Position numbers and translations under genes: made by a program. Under the pieces are notes generated by a model that saw only the letters and a program-made list of their open reading frames with translations, was not told where the DNA came from and did no database searches. Positions 8,513-16,089 of a DNA stretch of 64,000 bases are shown here, one piece after another; the first letter of the stretch is position 1, and each line of letters begins with the position of its first letter. The stretch spans positions 4,972,001-5,036,000 of the forward strand of contig NZ_WSRO01000002.1 of the NCBI RefSeq assembly GCF_009769735.1, read 5' to 3'. The stretch is from Streptomyces sp. BA2. Its GTDB lineage: Bacteria; Actinomycetota; Actinomycetes; Streptomycetales; Streptomycetaceae.

Positions 8513-8896
8513 ATGTCCGCACACGACACTTCCGCGTACGAGACCGCCGTCGCCCGCTACTTCGAGGCCTGGAACGCCGAGGGCGCCGAGGATCTGGCCA
8601 AGGCCGTGGCCGCCGCCTGGAGCGAGGACGGCAGCTACACGGACCCGCTGGCCGACGTATCAGGGCACGAGTCCCTCGCCGCCGTGATCGCGGGGGCCCA
8701 CGAGCAGTTCCCCGGCTTCGAGTTCCGGCAGACCGGGGCGGTCGACGGGCACCACCACATCGCCCGCTTCGGCTGGGAACTGGTGTCCGTCGCGGACGGC
8801 TCCGCTCCCGTCGCCGGTTTCGACGTCATCACGCTCGCCGACGACGGCCGTATCCGTACCGTGCACGGCTTCCTGGACCGCGTGCCCACGGCCTGA
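8513..8896 (+). CDS. SnoaL-like / NTF2-fold protein
   Basis: 127 residues with the cone-shaped NTF2-like pattern: an N-terminal helix (ARYFEAWNA), AAWSEDGSYTDPLADVSGHE, HHHIARFGWELVS and a C-terminal ITLADDGRIRTVHGFLD strand pair. SnoaL-like proteins include polyketide cyclases and small hydrolases or isomerases, but most stand-alone copies such as this one have no known substrate. The AGGAGG ribosome site upstream of ATG 8513 is near perfect. It is monocistronic, with no biosynthetic genes nearby. Confidence 0.78.
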   Translation: MSAHDTSAYETAVARYFEAWNAEGAEDLAKAVAAAWSEDGSYTDPLADVSGHESLAAVIAGAHEQFPGFEFRQTGAVDGHHHIARFGWELVSVADGSAPVAGFDVITLADDGRIRTVHGFLDRVPTA

Positions 8897-8944
8897 GACC
8901 CCCCGGGCCCGCCCCCCGGCCCCGGCGCCCCGGGGGGCTACCGA

Positions 8945-9310
8945 TCAGCGCGCCACGTACTGCGTGAGGATCGCCTGCACCTCGTAGATGTCGACGCCCT
9001 TGGTGAAGGTCTTCTGGATCGGCTCAGGGGTGCCGGAGATCCAGATCTTGAGCTCGGCATCGAGGTCGAAGTGCCCGGCGGTCTCCACCGCGAAGTGCGT
9101 GATGCTGCGGTACGGGACCGAGTGGTACTCGACCTTCTTGCCGGTTATCCCCTGCTTGTCGACGAGGACGAGGCGACGGTCGGTGAAGAGCATGGTGTCG
9201 CGGATCAGCAGGAACGCGGCCTGCACCTGCTCGCCGTGGCCCAGCAGACGCGCGTAGTCCTGCTGCGCGGTCATCGGATCGATCGTGTGCGCGTTTCCGA
9301 ACAGTGCCAT
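8945..9310 (-). CDS. Bacterial PH-domain protein
   Basis: 121 residues forming a single bacterial pleckstrin-homology-like domain: LLGHGEQVQAAFLLIRDTML, TDRRLVLVDKQG, VPYRSITHFAVETAG and a C-terminal helix DIYEVQAILTQYVAR. The pattern of TDRRL followed by a glycine turn and YRSI is typical of bPH proteins. No signal peptide or membrane helix is present, so it is cytosolic. The function is unknown in this family. Confidence 0.75.
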   Translation of the reverse strand: MALFGNAHTIDPMTAQQDYARLLGHGEQVQAAFLLIRDTMLFTDRRLVLVDKQGITGKKVEYHSVPYRSITHFAVETAGHFDLDAELKIWISGTPEPIQKTFTKGVDIYEVQAILTQYVAR

Positions 9311-9467
9311 GAGAAACCCCCCATTTAGTTGAACCCACAGGAATCACCGACTGTAACGCGAGGCCCGTGGGACGGGCTGTCGAAGTCTGTCCTGCTTCTG
9401 CTGTCACATCTTGGCGCGCGCCTCCGTCAGAGGAATGACAGCATCGGCAACGGCAGAGGAGATCACC

Positions 9468-9941
9468 ATGGACGCTCGTATGAACCTCTTCGGCAGCGCG
9501 CTCGCAGGCAAGGTCCTGAAGCACATCAACTCCGCGGGCAAGGTCGTCTCGGACTCGACCCTGCCCGCCGCGACACAGGAACTGGTCAAGATCCGCGCGA
9601 GCCAGATCAACGGCTGCGGCTTCTGCACCGACATGCACACGAAGGACGCCACGCACCAGGGCGAGACACCGACGCGCCTCAACCTCATCGCCGCCTGGCG
9701 CGAGGCCCAGGTGTTCACCGACGCCGAGCGCGCCGCGCTGGAGCTCACGGAGCAGGGGACGCGCATCGCCGACGCGGCGGGCGGCGTCACGGACGAGGCA
9801 TGGGCGGACGCCGCCAAGCATTACGACGAGGACCAGCTCGTGGCCCTGGTGTCGCTCATCGCCCTCATCAACACCTACAACCGAGTGAACGTCATAGTCC
9901 AGCAGCCGGCAGGTGACTATCAGCCGGGCCAGTTCGGCTGA
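9468..9941 (+). CDS. AhpD/carboxymuconolactone-decarboxylase-like peroxidase
   Basis: 157 residues starting at MDARMNLFGS, chosen because of the strong AGAGGAGATCACC ribosome site. The CMD-domain active site is clear: ELVKIRASQINGCGFCTDMH with the CxxC pair and the downstream histidine. These belong to the AhpD-like alkylhydroperoxidase group, which reduce peroxides through the redox-active cysteine pair. A typical tail is ALVSLIALINTYNRVNV. It stands alone and is convergent with the P450 gene. Confidence 0.85.
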   Translation: MDARMNLFGSALAGKVLKHINSAGKVVSDSTLPAATQELVKIRASQINGCGFCTDMHTKDATHQGETPTRLNLIAAWREAQVFTDAERAALELTEQGTRIADAAGGVTDEAWADAAKHYDEDQLVALVSLIALINTYNRVNVIVQQPAGDYQPGQFG

Positions 9942-9942
9942 C

Positions 9943-11181
9943 TCATCCGAAGGGCCCCAAGGACAGCGGCAGTTCCCTCAGCCCCCGTAGCAGTGCGCTG
10001 GTTCGCCAGGTGAGTGCGGCGGGATCGGCGGCGAAGGCGAGTCCGGGGCGTTGGGCGAGGAGGCGGCGCACGGCGATCTCGGCCTCGGCGCGGGCGAGCG
10101 GGGCGCCGAGGCAGTGGTGCAGGCCGTGGCCGAACCCGAGGTGCCCCTGCGCGCGGCGCCTGATGTCGAAGCGGTCGGGCTCGGGGAAGTGCAGGGGATC
10201 GCGGGAGGCCGCGGCGAGGGAGACCTGGACGGTGTCACCGGCGGCTATGCGGGTGCCCGCCAGGTCCAGGGGCTCGGCAGCGAAGCGGAACGCGGAGGCG
10301 TGGACGGGGGAGTTGTAGCGCAGCGACTCCTCGACGGCGCCGCCGGTCAGCCCGGGGTCGGCGCGCAGCAGGGCCAGCTGGTCGGGGTGGGCGAGCAGGG
10401 CGTGGAGCGTTCCGGAGATGAGGTCGACCGTCGTCTCGTGGCCCGCGACGAGGATGAGGAAGGCCATGCCGAGGAGTTCCTCGGCGGTGAGGCCGCCGGG
10501 TTCCGGCGGGGCTGCCTCCGCGGCGGGGTCGCCGAGCAGGGCGGGGTCGCCGAGCAGGGCGAGATCGCTGAGCAGGGTGCCGTCGGGGTCCTTGCTCTTA
10601 CGGTCGATCAGCTCGGTGAGGTAGCCGGTGAGCGCGGTGCCCGCCGAAGCCGCGGCTTCCTCCGATGTGGGCATGACCAGCTCGTTCGACCAGGTGTGGA
10701 AGAGGGCCCGGTCCGCCGTGGGGACGCCGAGGAGGTCGCAGATCACCGCCACGGGCAGCGGCAGCGCGTACTGGCTCACGAGGTCTGCCGTGCCCTGCGG
10801 TGGGAGTGCGGCGAGCAGGTCGTCGGCGACGGCTTCGATCCTCGGCCGCAGCTCGGCGATCCGCCCGTGCGTGAAGCGTCCTGCCACAAGCCGACGCAGC
10901 CGGGTGTGCTGCGGGGGGTCGCTCTGGAGCATGTTGCGGCCGATGGCGTGACCGCCGTCGGTCTGCCAGGAGGACGAGTACCGGATGTCGTTGCGCAGCC
11001 GGGGATCGGTCAACGCGACCCGGGCCGCGTCACGAGCAAGAACCAGCCAGGCCTCCCCGCTGCCAGGGACGCTGACGCGGTGCACGGGGCTCTCGGCGCG
11101 GAGGGCCGCGTAGAGGGGGTACGGGTCGATCGCCAGGTCATGGCCTTCGGGGGCCAGGTCCGCCAGGGCGGGGGCTTGCAT
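9943..11181 (-). CDS. Cytochrome P450
   Basis: 412-residue soluble bacterial P450. Key motifs are the I-helix LVAGHETTVDL, K-helix EESLRYNSP (ExxR) and the heme loop FGHGLHHCLGAPLARAE with the thiolate cysteine. An unusual feature is a tandem 18-bp repeat near 10527-10577 encoding ALLGDPALLGDPA just before the I-helix, a region that varies in P450s. It starts 22 bases after the patatin-like gene on the same strand, so both are probably transcribed from the promoter at 12.1 kb under the divergent TetR protein. No ferredoxin gene is adjacent. Confidence 0.92.
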   Translation of the reverse strand: MQAPALADLAPEGHDLAIDPYPLYAALRAESPVHRVSVPGSGEAWLVLARDAARVALTDPRLRNDIRYSSSWQTDGGHAIGRNMLQSDPPQHTRLRRLVAGRFTHGRIAELRPRIEAVADDLLAALPPQGTADLVSQYALPLPVAVICDLLGVPTADRALFHTWSNELVMPTSEEAAASAGTALTGYLTELIDRKSKDPDGTLLSDLALLGDPALLGDPAAEAAPPEPGGLTAEELLGMAFLILVAGHETTVDLISGTLHALLAHPDQLALLRADPGLTGGAVEESLRYNSPVHASAFRFAAEPLDLAGTRIAAGDTVQVSLAAASRDPLHFPEPDRFDIRRRAQGHLGFGHGLHHCLGAPLARAEAEIAVRRLLAQRPGLAFAADPAALTWRTSALLRGLRELPLSLGPFG

Positions 11182-11203
11182 GAGGGGTCCGTTCGGTCAT
11201 GGC

Positions 11204-12058
11204 TCAGAAGGCGGTCAGTGTGGGCGCGAGTGTGGTGGCCTGGTGGTGGCCTGCTCGGGCGGCGGGGTGGCGTCGGGCGTCGGCGGTCATGTTGCGGCCC
11301 ATGGCGCGGCGGGCCGCGGGGTCCGGGGCGACGAGCGTGATGTCGGTACCCTCCGCGGCGAGTTGGGCCGCCTGCTCCTGCGCGCCGGGGTGCGGTCCGA
11401 CGGCGGAGGGGATCGGGGAGACGGCAAGGACGCGCCGGTAACCGCGGGCCAAGTGGATGTTGGTGGTGGAGCGGCTGCCGCCGTCGATCCAGCGGCGGCC
11501 CGCGACCGTGACCGGCGGCCACACCAGGGGCACCGCACAGCTGGCGGCGACGGCCTCGGCGAGAGAGACCTCGGAGCCTGCGTCGAACGTCTCCACGGCT
11601 CCGGTCACGGCATCGACCGAAGTGATCCGCAGCGCCTGCTCGGGCCAGGCCCGCGCCCCGCGGAGCAGGCCTCCCACGGTGTCGAACACCTCGGCCTCGG
11701 GCCTGGTGCGCGCGGCGAGGGCGGCGCGGCCCAGGCGCCGCACGGAGCGCTCGGGGTCACGGGAGCCGAGCGCTGCCCACAGGAAGCGGAGCGTCTGCGG
11801 TACGGAGACCTCCAGGTCCACCCGGTCCGCTCCGGCGAGCTGGCGCTCGTACAGCTCCCGCGCCGGTTCCCCGCTCGCGAGCCGGGAGCCGAAGATCGCG
11901 CCCGCCGAGGTGCCGATGACGACGTCGGCCCGGCCGAGATCGATGCCGGCGTCCGCGAGGCCGGCCAGGACGCCGGTCATCCACGCGCCGCCGACCGGCC
12001 CTCCGCCGCCGAGCACCAGCGCCGTCCCGTTCCCGTTCCCGCTCCCGTGCCCGTTCAT
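11204..12058 (-). CDS. Patatin-like phospholipase
   Basis: 284 residues starting at MNGHGSGNGNG. A longer frame reaches 12226 but would run through the operator region, so it is rejected. The patatin catalytic dyad is present: oxyanion loop ALVLGGGGPVGGAW, nucleophile elbow VVIGTSAGAI and the DGG aspartate motif WIDGGSRS. No signal peptide is seen, so it is probably cytosolic and acts on phospholipid or acyl ester. It is first in an operon with the P450 gene and divergent from a TetR regulator across two palindromes. Confidence 0.87.
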   Translation of the reverse strand: MNGHGSGNGNGTALVLGGGGPVGGAWMTGVLAGLADAGIDLGRADVVIGTSAGAIFGSRLASGEPARELYERQLAGADRVDLEVSVPQTLRFLWAALGSRDPERSVRRLGRAALAARTRPEAEVFDTVGGLLRGARAWPEQALRITSVDAVTGAVETFDAGSEVSLAEAVAASCAVPLVWPPVTVAGRRWIDGGSRSTTNIHLARGYRRVLAVSPIPSAVGPHPGAQEQAAQLAAEGTDITLVAPDPAARRAMGRNMTADARRHPAARAGHHQATTLAPTLTAF

Positions 12059-12079
12059 GCCATGCCCTCTCCCCTTAAG

Positions 12080-12095
12080 TGGGGAGTGCTCCCCA
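12080..12095. promoter_or_regulatory. Palindromic operator candidate 1
   Basis: Perfect inverted repeat TGGGGAGTGCTCCCCA (7-2-7) about 22 bases upstream of the patatin start. A near-identical element lies 44 bases away, centre to centre. The arms GGGGA(G) and (C)TCCCC match, which suggests both are bound by the divergent TetR protein. No experimental proof. Confidence 0.6.
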
Positions 12096-12123
12096 TTTCC
12101 GAGCGCGACGATAGCATCCCTAC

Positions 12124-12139
12124 CGGGGAGTGGTCCCCA
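12124..12139. promoter_or_regulatory. Palindromic operator candidate 2
   Basis: CGGGGAGTGGTCCCCA, a near copy of the palindrome at 12080, about 31 bases upstream of the TetR ATG. The 44-base spacing is close to four helical turns, so two dimers could bind the same DNA face and repress both directions. Confidence 0.58.
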
Positions 12140-12170
12140 CTTGGCAGGAAGGTCGGCAGGGACAGTGACG

Positions 12171-12836
12171 ATGACCGGCGATTCGCCCCGCGCGACGCCC
12201 CCACGGCGCCGCGACGCGCGACGCAACTGGGACCTCTTGGTGGACGCCGCCCGCGAGGTGTTCGCGGAGCAGGGCCTTGAGGCGCCGCTGGACGTGATCG
12301 CCCGCCGGGCAGGCGTGGGGAACGCGACGCTCTACCGGAACTTCCCCACCCGCGCCGCCCTCGTCGACGCCGTCTTCCACGACCTCCTGACGGGCACGAT
12401 GGCCGCGGGCGATCAGGCCCGGACGGCCCCGGACGCCTGGGCGGCGCTGAACGAATACCTCCGGGCCGTCTTCGTCACGCTGGCCGCCGACCGAGGAACC
12501 AACGACCTCATGACCACCCGCCTGGAGGGCGTGGACGCGCTGCGGGCCGTGCACGCCCACAACCGCGAGACGATGGACATCCTGCTGAGCCGCGGCCGAG
12601 CCCAGGGCACGGTCCGCGCCGACGCGACCACCGAGGACGTCCTGTTCGCACTGGCCGCCCTGGGCCGCGCCATCCCTGCCCTGACCACGGCGACCACCCC
12701 CGACGCCTGGCGCCGCCCCCTGACCCTGCTCCTGGACGGCCTGCGCGCCGCGCCGGCCACGACACCGCTCCCCGATGCCGCCCTGACCGCCGGCCAACTC
12801 GGCGAAGTCCTGGGAGAGTTGGGCCGAAAGCGCTAG
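12171..12836 (+). CDS. TetR-family transcriptional repressor
   Basis: 221 residues. The N-terminal TetR helix-turn-helix is clear (residues ~18-62: LLVDAAREVFAEQGLEAPLD, then IARRAGVGNATLYRNFPTRA), with a C-terminal ligand-binding domain that varies. ATG 12171 is preferred over the in-frame GTG at 12165 because the AGGGA ribosome site is correctly spaced only for the ATG. It is divergent from the patatin/P450 operon with two matching palindromes between, so it probably represses both itself and that operon. The ligand is unknown. Confidence 0.88.
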   Translation: MTGDSPRATPPRRRDARRNWDLLVDAAREVFAEQGLEAPLDVIARRAGVGNATLYRNFPTRAALVDAVFHDLLTGTMAAGDQARTAPDAWAALNEYLRAVFVTLAADRGTNDLMTTRLEGVDALRAVHAHNRETMDILLSRGRAQGTVRADATTEDVLFALAALGRAIPALTTATTPDAWRRPLTLLLDGLRAAPATTPLPDAALTAGQLGEVLGELGRKR

Positions 12837-12847
12837 GTGCGGATGAG

Positions 12848-13090
12848 TCAGTGCTGGGCGCGGGTCCGTCGTGGTGGTCTGCCGGCGAGCCAGTACATGG
12901 CGTATGTCACGGCCACGAGGAAGTCCGTCGCCAGCCAGATCGCGACGATCACGCCGACCCCGATCGTGGTGCCGATGGTCTCGCCGCTGACGGCGCCTGC
13001 CACGACCCAGACGAGAAAGACGGCCTGGATCGCCAGAAAGACCCCGAAGAAGACGCGATGACCCTTCCCCGGGGAGTGGATCTCGCTCAT
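12848..13090 (-). CDS. Small two-helix membrane protein
   Basis: 80 residues with two hydrophobic segments, VFFGVFLAIQAVFLVWVVAG and TTIGVGVIVAIWLATDFLVA, and a basic C-terminal tail. It looks like a conserved Streptomyces small membrane protein of unknown function. The start at 13090 is favoured by an AAGGA ribosome site. It is convergent with the TetR gene, 11 bases away. Confidence 0.65.
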   Translation of the reverse strand: MSEIHSPGKGHRVFFGVFLAIQAVFLVWVVAGAVSGETIGTTIGVGVIVAIWLATDFLVAVTYAMYWLAGRPPRRTRAQH

Positions 13091-13175
13091 GGCCCCGTCC
13101 TTCCAAGAGGCACTACTACCCATTGTGCTCTTGTGATCGAGGCATGATCAGGCGTGATCGATGCCCGGAGCAGCA

Positions 13176-13204
13176 AAAAGGCCCAGGTCGCCGACCTGGG
13201 CCTC
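13176..13204 (-). terminator. Rho-independent terminator of tRNA-Gly
   Basis: On the minus strand an 11-bp stem, AGGCCCAGGTC/GACCTGGGCCT with a three-base loop, is followed directly by a run of T residues (13180 down to 13176). It sits just beyond the 3' end of the tRNA and has the form of an intrinsic terminator. Confidence 0.85.
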
Positions 13205-13209
13205 AACTA

Positions 13210-13283
13210 TGGAGCGGGTGACGAGAATCGAACTCGCACTCTCAGCTTGGGAAGCTGATGTTCTACCACTAAACTACACCCGC
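13210..13283 (-). tRNA. tRNA-Gly (anticodon CCC)
   Basis: The minus strand folds into a cloverleaf. The acceptor stem GCGGGTG pairs with CACCCGC, the discriminator is T, and CCA is encoded (last base at 13210). The anticodon stem TCAGC/GCTGA encloses the loop TTCCCAA, giving anticodon CCC, which reads GGG codons. The T arm contains GTTCGATTC. No integrase or repeated attachment half-site was seen nearby. Confidence 0.95.
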
Positions 13284-13554
13284 GAAAGACACCGTCTGTG
13301 GCGGTGTCGTAACGTCGCACACTCTACCTCATTCCAGGCCCCGGGCGCTTTTGCCGTGGGGCCTGCGTGCTGTCCGGGGCGTGGATGGCGCTTCGGGACG
13401 CGGGAGTTGGGGCGTACGGTGAGAGGCCGGAGTGCCGCCTGGAGGGGCGCCCCTTTCGTCCCGTAATGTGGCCTTTCGTCGTCAGCTCGCGTACGAGCAG
13501 GTGCGGGACGCTGCGAGCTCAACTACGGCAATGGGGAAGGGACTCGAGGACTTG
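13284..13554. other. Intergenic region upstream of tRNA-Gly and the zinc-ribbon gene
   Basis: About 270 bases without a convincing gene. It starts with a small hairpin GACACCG/CGGTGTC at 13288-13308 beside the tRNA and must hold the tRNA promoter (minus strand) and the promoter for the 13555 gene (plus strand). No clear -10/-35 pair could be assigned with confidence. Confidence 0.35.
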
Positions 13555-13713
13555 ATGGAGCGCACCGTCGTCCGATGTGCCGAAGGGCACGTGTTCAGCA
13601 CTGCTTCGTTCCCGATGCAGAAGGCCGACCGGCTCGGACCCGGCCGTCTCATCCGCTGTCCACGGTGCGCCCGATTGCGGCATGCCGTGCCGGTCGCGTC
13701 ACAGAAGCGGTAA
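13555..13713 (+). CDS. Small zinc-ribbon-like protein
   Basis: 52 residues: MERTVVRCAEGHVFSTASF then a basic region and RLIRCPRCARLRHAVPV. The C-x3-H and C-x2-C pairs could bind one zinc ion, a rubredoxin-like or zinc-ribbon arrangement. A GAGGA ribosome site lies 4 bases before ATG 13555; an in-frame ATG at 13531 would add 8 residues. It is located upstream of dcd on the same strand. The function is unknown. Confidence 0.6.
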   Translation: MERTVVRCAEGHVFSTASFPMQKADRLGPGRLIRCPRCARLRHAVPVASQKR

Positions 13714-13785
13714 CGACAGCTACAGCGGGAGCGCGCGGGGCCGTCCGATTGGGGCGGGCCCGCGCGCTCTGCGTATCCTCGGTGC

Positions 13786-14361
13786 GTGCTTCTCTCAGAC
13801 AAGGACATCCGGGCCGAGATCGACGCCGGACGAGTACGGATTGATCCGTACGACGAATCCATGGTGCAGCCCTCAAGCATCGACGTGCGGCTCGACCGCT
13901 ACTTCCGGGTGTTCGAGAATCACCGCTACCCACACATCGACCCCTCCGTCGAGCAGGCCGACCTGACGCGGCTCGTCGAGCCCGAGGGCGATGAGCCGTT
14001 CATCCTGCACCCCGGCGAGTTCGTGCTGGCCTCGACGTACGAGATCATCAGCCTGCCCGACGACCTCGCGAGCAGGCTCGAGGGGAAGTCCAGCCTGGGG
14101 CGGCTCGGGCTTGTGACACATTCCACGGCCGGGTTCATCGACCCCGGCTTCTCCGGGCACGTGACGCTGGAGCTCTCCAACCTCGCGACGCTGCCCATCA
14201 AGCTCTGGCCCGGCATGAAGATCGGCCAGCTGTGCATGTTCCGGCTGACCTCGCCCGCCGAGTCGCCCTACGGGTCGGAGCGGTACGGGTCGCGTTACCA
14301 AGGGCAGCGCGGGCCGACCGCCTCCCGTTCCTTCCTCAATTTCCATCGGACCCAGGTGTGA
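13786..14361 (+). CDS. dcd: dCTP deaminase
   Basis: 191 residues, the usual length. The enzyme deaminates dCTP to dUTP for dTMP synthesis; in actinobacteria such as Mycobacterium the same enzyme can also hydrolyse dUTP to dUMP. Conserved blocks are [52 protein letters not shown] and GQLCMFRL, with the tail serine/tyrosine-rich loop [15 protein letters not shown]. The start codon is GTG. It is followed 8 bases later by a phosphoribosyltransferase gene, consistent with a nucleotide-metabolism operon. Confidence 0.96.
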   Translation: MLLSDKDIRAEIDAGRVRIDPYDESMVQPSSIDVRLDRYFRVFENHRYPHIDPSVEQADLTRLVEPEGDEPFILHPGEFVLASTYEIISLPDDLASRLEGKSSLGRLGLVTHSTAGFIDPGFSGHVTLELSNLATLPIKLWPGMKIGQLCMFRLTSPAESPYGSERYGSRYQGQRGPTASRSFLNFHRTQV

Positions 14362-14369
14362 CATCCAGC

Positions 14370-14879
14370 ATGAGTGACGGCGTGAGTGACGTGCGCGAGA
14401 ACCTTACGTACGAGAAGTTCGGCGACGCGGTGCGTGAGCTCGCGCAGACCATCGCCGACGACGGGTACCGGCCCGACATCATCATCTCCATCGCCCGCGG
14501 TGGCGTCTTCGTCGCGGGCGGTCTCGCGTACGCGCTCGACTGCAAGAACATCCACCTGGTCAACGTGGAGTTCTACACGGGGGTCGGGACGACCCTGGAA
14601 ATGCCCGTCATGCTGGCGCCCGTGCCCAATGTCATCGACTTCACGGACAAGAAGGTGCTCATCGCCGACGATGTCGCCGACACCGGGAAGACGCTGAAGC
14701 TCGTGCACGACTTCTGCCTCGATCACGTGGCCGAGGTGCGCAGCGCGGTGATCTACGAGAAGTCGCAGTCGCTCGTGAAGTGCGAGTACGTGTGGAAGCG
14801 CACCGACGACTGGATCAACTTCCCCTGGAGTGTCGAGGCGCCCGTCGTGCGGCGTGCCGGGCAGGTTCTGGACGCCTGA
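14370..14879 (+). CDS. Phosphoribosyltransferase (type I PRTase fold)
   Basis: 169 residues. The PRPP-binding loop is KVLIADDVADTGKTLKLVHD, preceded by the DIIISIARGGVFVAGGLAYA block that holds the pyrophosphate loop. It resembles the xanthine/hypoxanthine-type or Gpt-like PRTases found in actinobacteria. The base specificity cannot be read safely from the sequence. It is probably co-transcribed with dcd, whose stop is 8 bases upstream, and ends in a strong terminator. Confidence 0.82.
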   Translation: MSDGVSDVRENLTYEKFGDAVRELAQTIADDGYRPDIIISIARGGVFVAGGLAYALDCKNIHLVNVEFYTGVGTTLEMPVMLAPVPNVIDFTDKKVLIADDVADTGKTLKLVHDFCLDHVAEVRSAVIYEKSQSLVKCEYVWKRTDDWINFPWSVEAPVVRRAGQVLDA

Positions 14880-14899
14880 AGCCTGAAGTCGACATGAGG

Positions 14900-14933
14900 A
14901 AGGGCCCCGGCGGAGTGATCCGCCGGGGCCCTT
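14900..14933 (+). terminator. Terminator of the dcd operon
   Basis: A long perfect stem AAGGGCCCCGGCGGA/TCCGCCGGGGCCCTT with a four-base loop lies 20 bases after the phosphoribosyltransferase stop. It separates this operon from the convergent Yip1 gene and may work in both directions. Confidence 0.8.
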
Positions 14934-14937
14934 CTCC

Positions 14938-14971
14938 GTCTCAAGTACTAGTACGTCTCAAGTACTAGAAC
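14938..14971. repeat. 17-bp tandem repeat across a stop codon
   Basis: CGTCTCAAGTACTAGTA is followed directly by CGTCTCAAGTACTAGAA. The second copy contains the stop codon of the Yip1-like gene (minus strand, 14965-14967). It looks like a recent short tandem duplication of the gene's 3' end. Confidence 0.7.
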
Positions 14972-15936
14972 GTGCCCAGCTTGATGATCGCCAGCAGTGC
15001 GAGCAGCTGGATCGACGCCGCGCCGAGCGCCTTCGGCCACGGCAGGTCGTGCGACTTGCTCACCATCGCCGTGAGCAGCGCGCCCGCGGCGATCCAGGTC
15101 ACCCAGCCGAGCAGCTGGACGAAGGGCTGGCCGCCGCCGAGGAACATCGCGACGACCACGCGGGGTGCGTCCGTGATGGACATGATCAGCATCGAGAGGC
15201 CGACCGTCGGCTGCCAGGCACCGTCGCCGCCGAGCTGGCGGGCGAGGGTGTGCGTGACCACGCCCAGGATGAAGGCACTGATCGTGATCGCGACGGCCGT
15301 CGTCAGGACGTACGGGACGGCCGTGGAGAGCGTGGCGCTGATGGCGTCCTCGCGGGCGCCGTCGAAGCCGAAGATCGCGAGGAGGCCGTAGAGGAACGTC
15401 ACGATGACGGCCGGGGCCCACATCGCGTAGTCCCGCATCTGGAGGAACGTCGGTCCCGGGCGCAGCACGATGCCGCGCAGGAGGTCCTTCCAGTGCAGGC
15501 GGGGTCCCACCGGGGCGGGGGCCTGGCCCGCGCGGTAGGTGTCGCCCTGGTTGTACGGGTCCTCGCCTATGGAGAAGGCCTGGGTGTGACCGGGGTTGTT
15601 GGCGGCGTACGGATCGAAGCCGCCCTGGCCGCCGTGGCCCCCCTGCCCCGGGTCTCCCTGACCGCCGAAGTACTCCGGCTCGCCGTGGTTGCCGCCCGCC
15701 TGCGGCCATTGCTGCCCGCCGTATCCGCCCTGGCGGCCTTGGCGGCCCTGGCCCTGGCCCTGGCCGTACGGGGGCTGCTGCCCGCCGTACTGCTGCGAGG
15801 GCGGCTGAGGGTAGCCGTACGGAGGCTGCTGGCCCTGGGGGGCCTGCTGCCCGTACGGCTCCTGCCGCGGTCGTTGTTGGGGTCGCGCTTGCGGGGTGCG
15901 GTTGTCCCGGCCGCGTCCGATCCTGAATCCAGCCAC
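14965..15936 (-). CDS. Yip1-domain membrane protein with Gln/Gly/Pro-rich N-terminus
   Basis: 323 residues in two parts. Residues 1 to about 145 are low-complexity Gln/Gly/Pro/Tyr-rich (for example QQPPYGYPQPPSQQYGGQQ). Residues ~148-323 form a Yip1-like domain of five membrane helices: VIVTFLYGLLAIFGF, LTTAVAITISAFILGVVTHT, MLIMSITDAPRVVVAMFLGG, LLGWVTWIAAGALLTAMV and ASIQLLALLAIIKL. The loop LRGIVLRPGPTFLQMRDY precedes the first helix. Bacterial Yip1 proteins have no established function. It is convergent with the dcd operon. Confidence 0.8.
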   Translation of the reverse strand: MAGFRIGRGRDNRTPQARPQQRPRQEPYGQQAPQGQQPPYGYPQPPSQQYGGQQPPYGQGQGQGRQGRQGGYGGQQWPQAGGNHGEPEYFGGQGDPGQGGHGGQGGFDPYAANNPGHTQAFSIGEDPYNQGDTYRAGQAPAPVGPRLHWKDLLRGIVLRPGPTFLQMRDYAMWAPAVIVTFLYGLLAIFGFDGAREDAISATLSTAVPYVLTTAVAITISAFILGVVTHTLARQLGGDGAWQPTVGLSMLIMSITDAPRVVVAMFLGGGQPFVQLLGWVTWIAAGALLTAMVSKSHDLPWPKALGAASIQLLALLAIIKLGTF

Positions 15937-16027
15937 GAATCGAACGTACCTGGTCTGAAGGGTCCGGGTCGTCCCTCCTCGGGAGGAGAGAGGCTTTGCC
16001 GCTGACCTGTGACAACCCCTAGGGGGA

Positions 16028-16049
16028 CCCTGAGGGGTTTTCCTCAGGG
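16028..16049. terminator. Hairpin downstream of FG-GAP protein A
   Basis: CCCTGAGG/CCTCAGGG with a six-base loop lies about 40 bases past the stop of the first FG-GAP gene (minus strand). On the minus strand the loop is AAAACC and the tail is C/T-rich. It is a plausible terminator for the end of the array, without a full U-tract. Confidence 0.5.
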
Positions 16050-16089
16050 CCCCGGTGCCGCTGGTGCCGCGGCTGTCGCCGGTGACCGG

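Noticed and set aside
12059..12226. N-terminal extension of the patatin-like protein to 12226
   Set aside because: It would translate both palindromic operators and the start of the divergent TetR gene. The internal ATG at 12058 has a proper ribosome site.
9943..12836. Secondary-metabolite cluster around the P450 and patatin genes
   Set aside because: No synthase, tailoring set or transporter is present; the two genes plus a TetR regulator form a simple local operon.
13210..13283. tRNA-Gly as an attachment site of an integrated element
   Set aside because: No integrase, no repeated tRNA 3' end and no change in gene content nearby.
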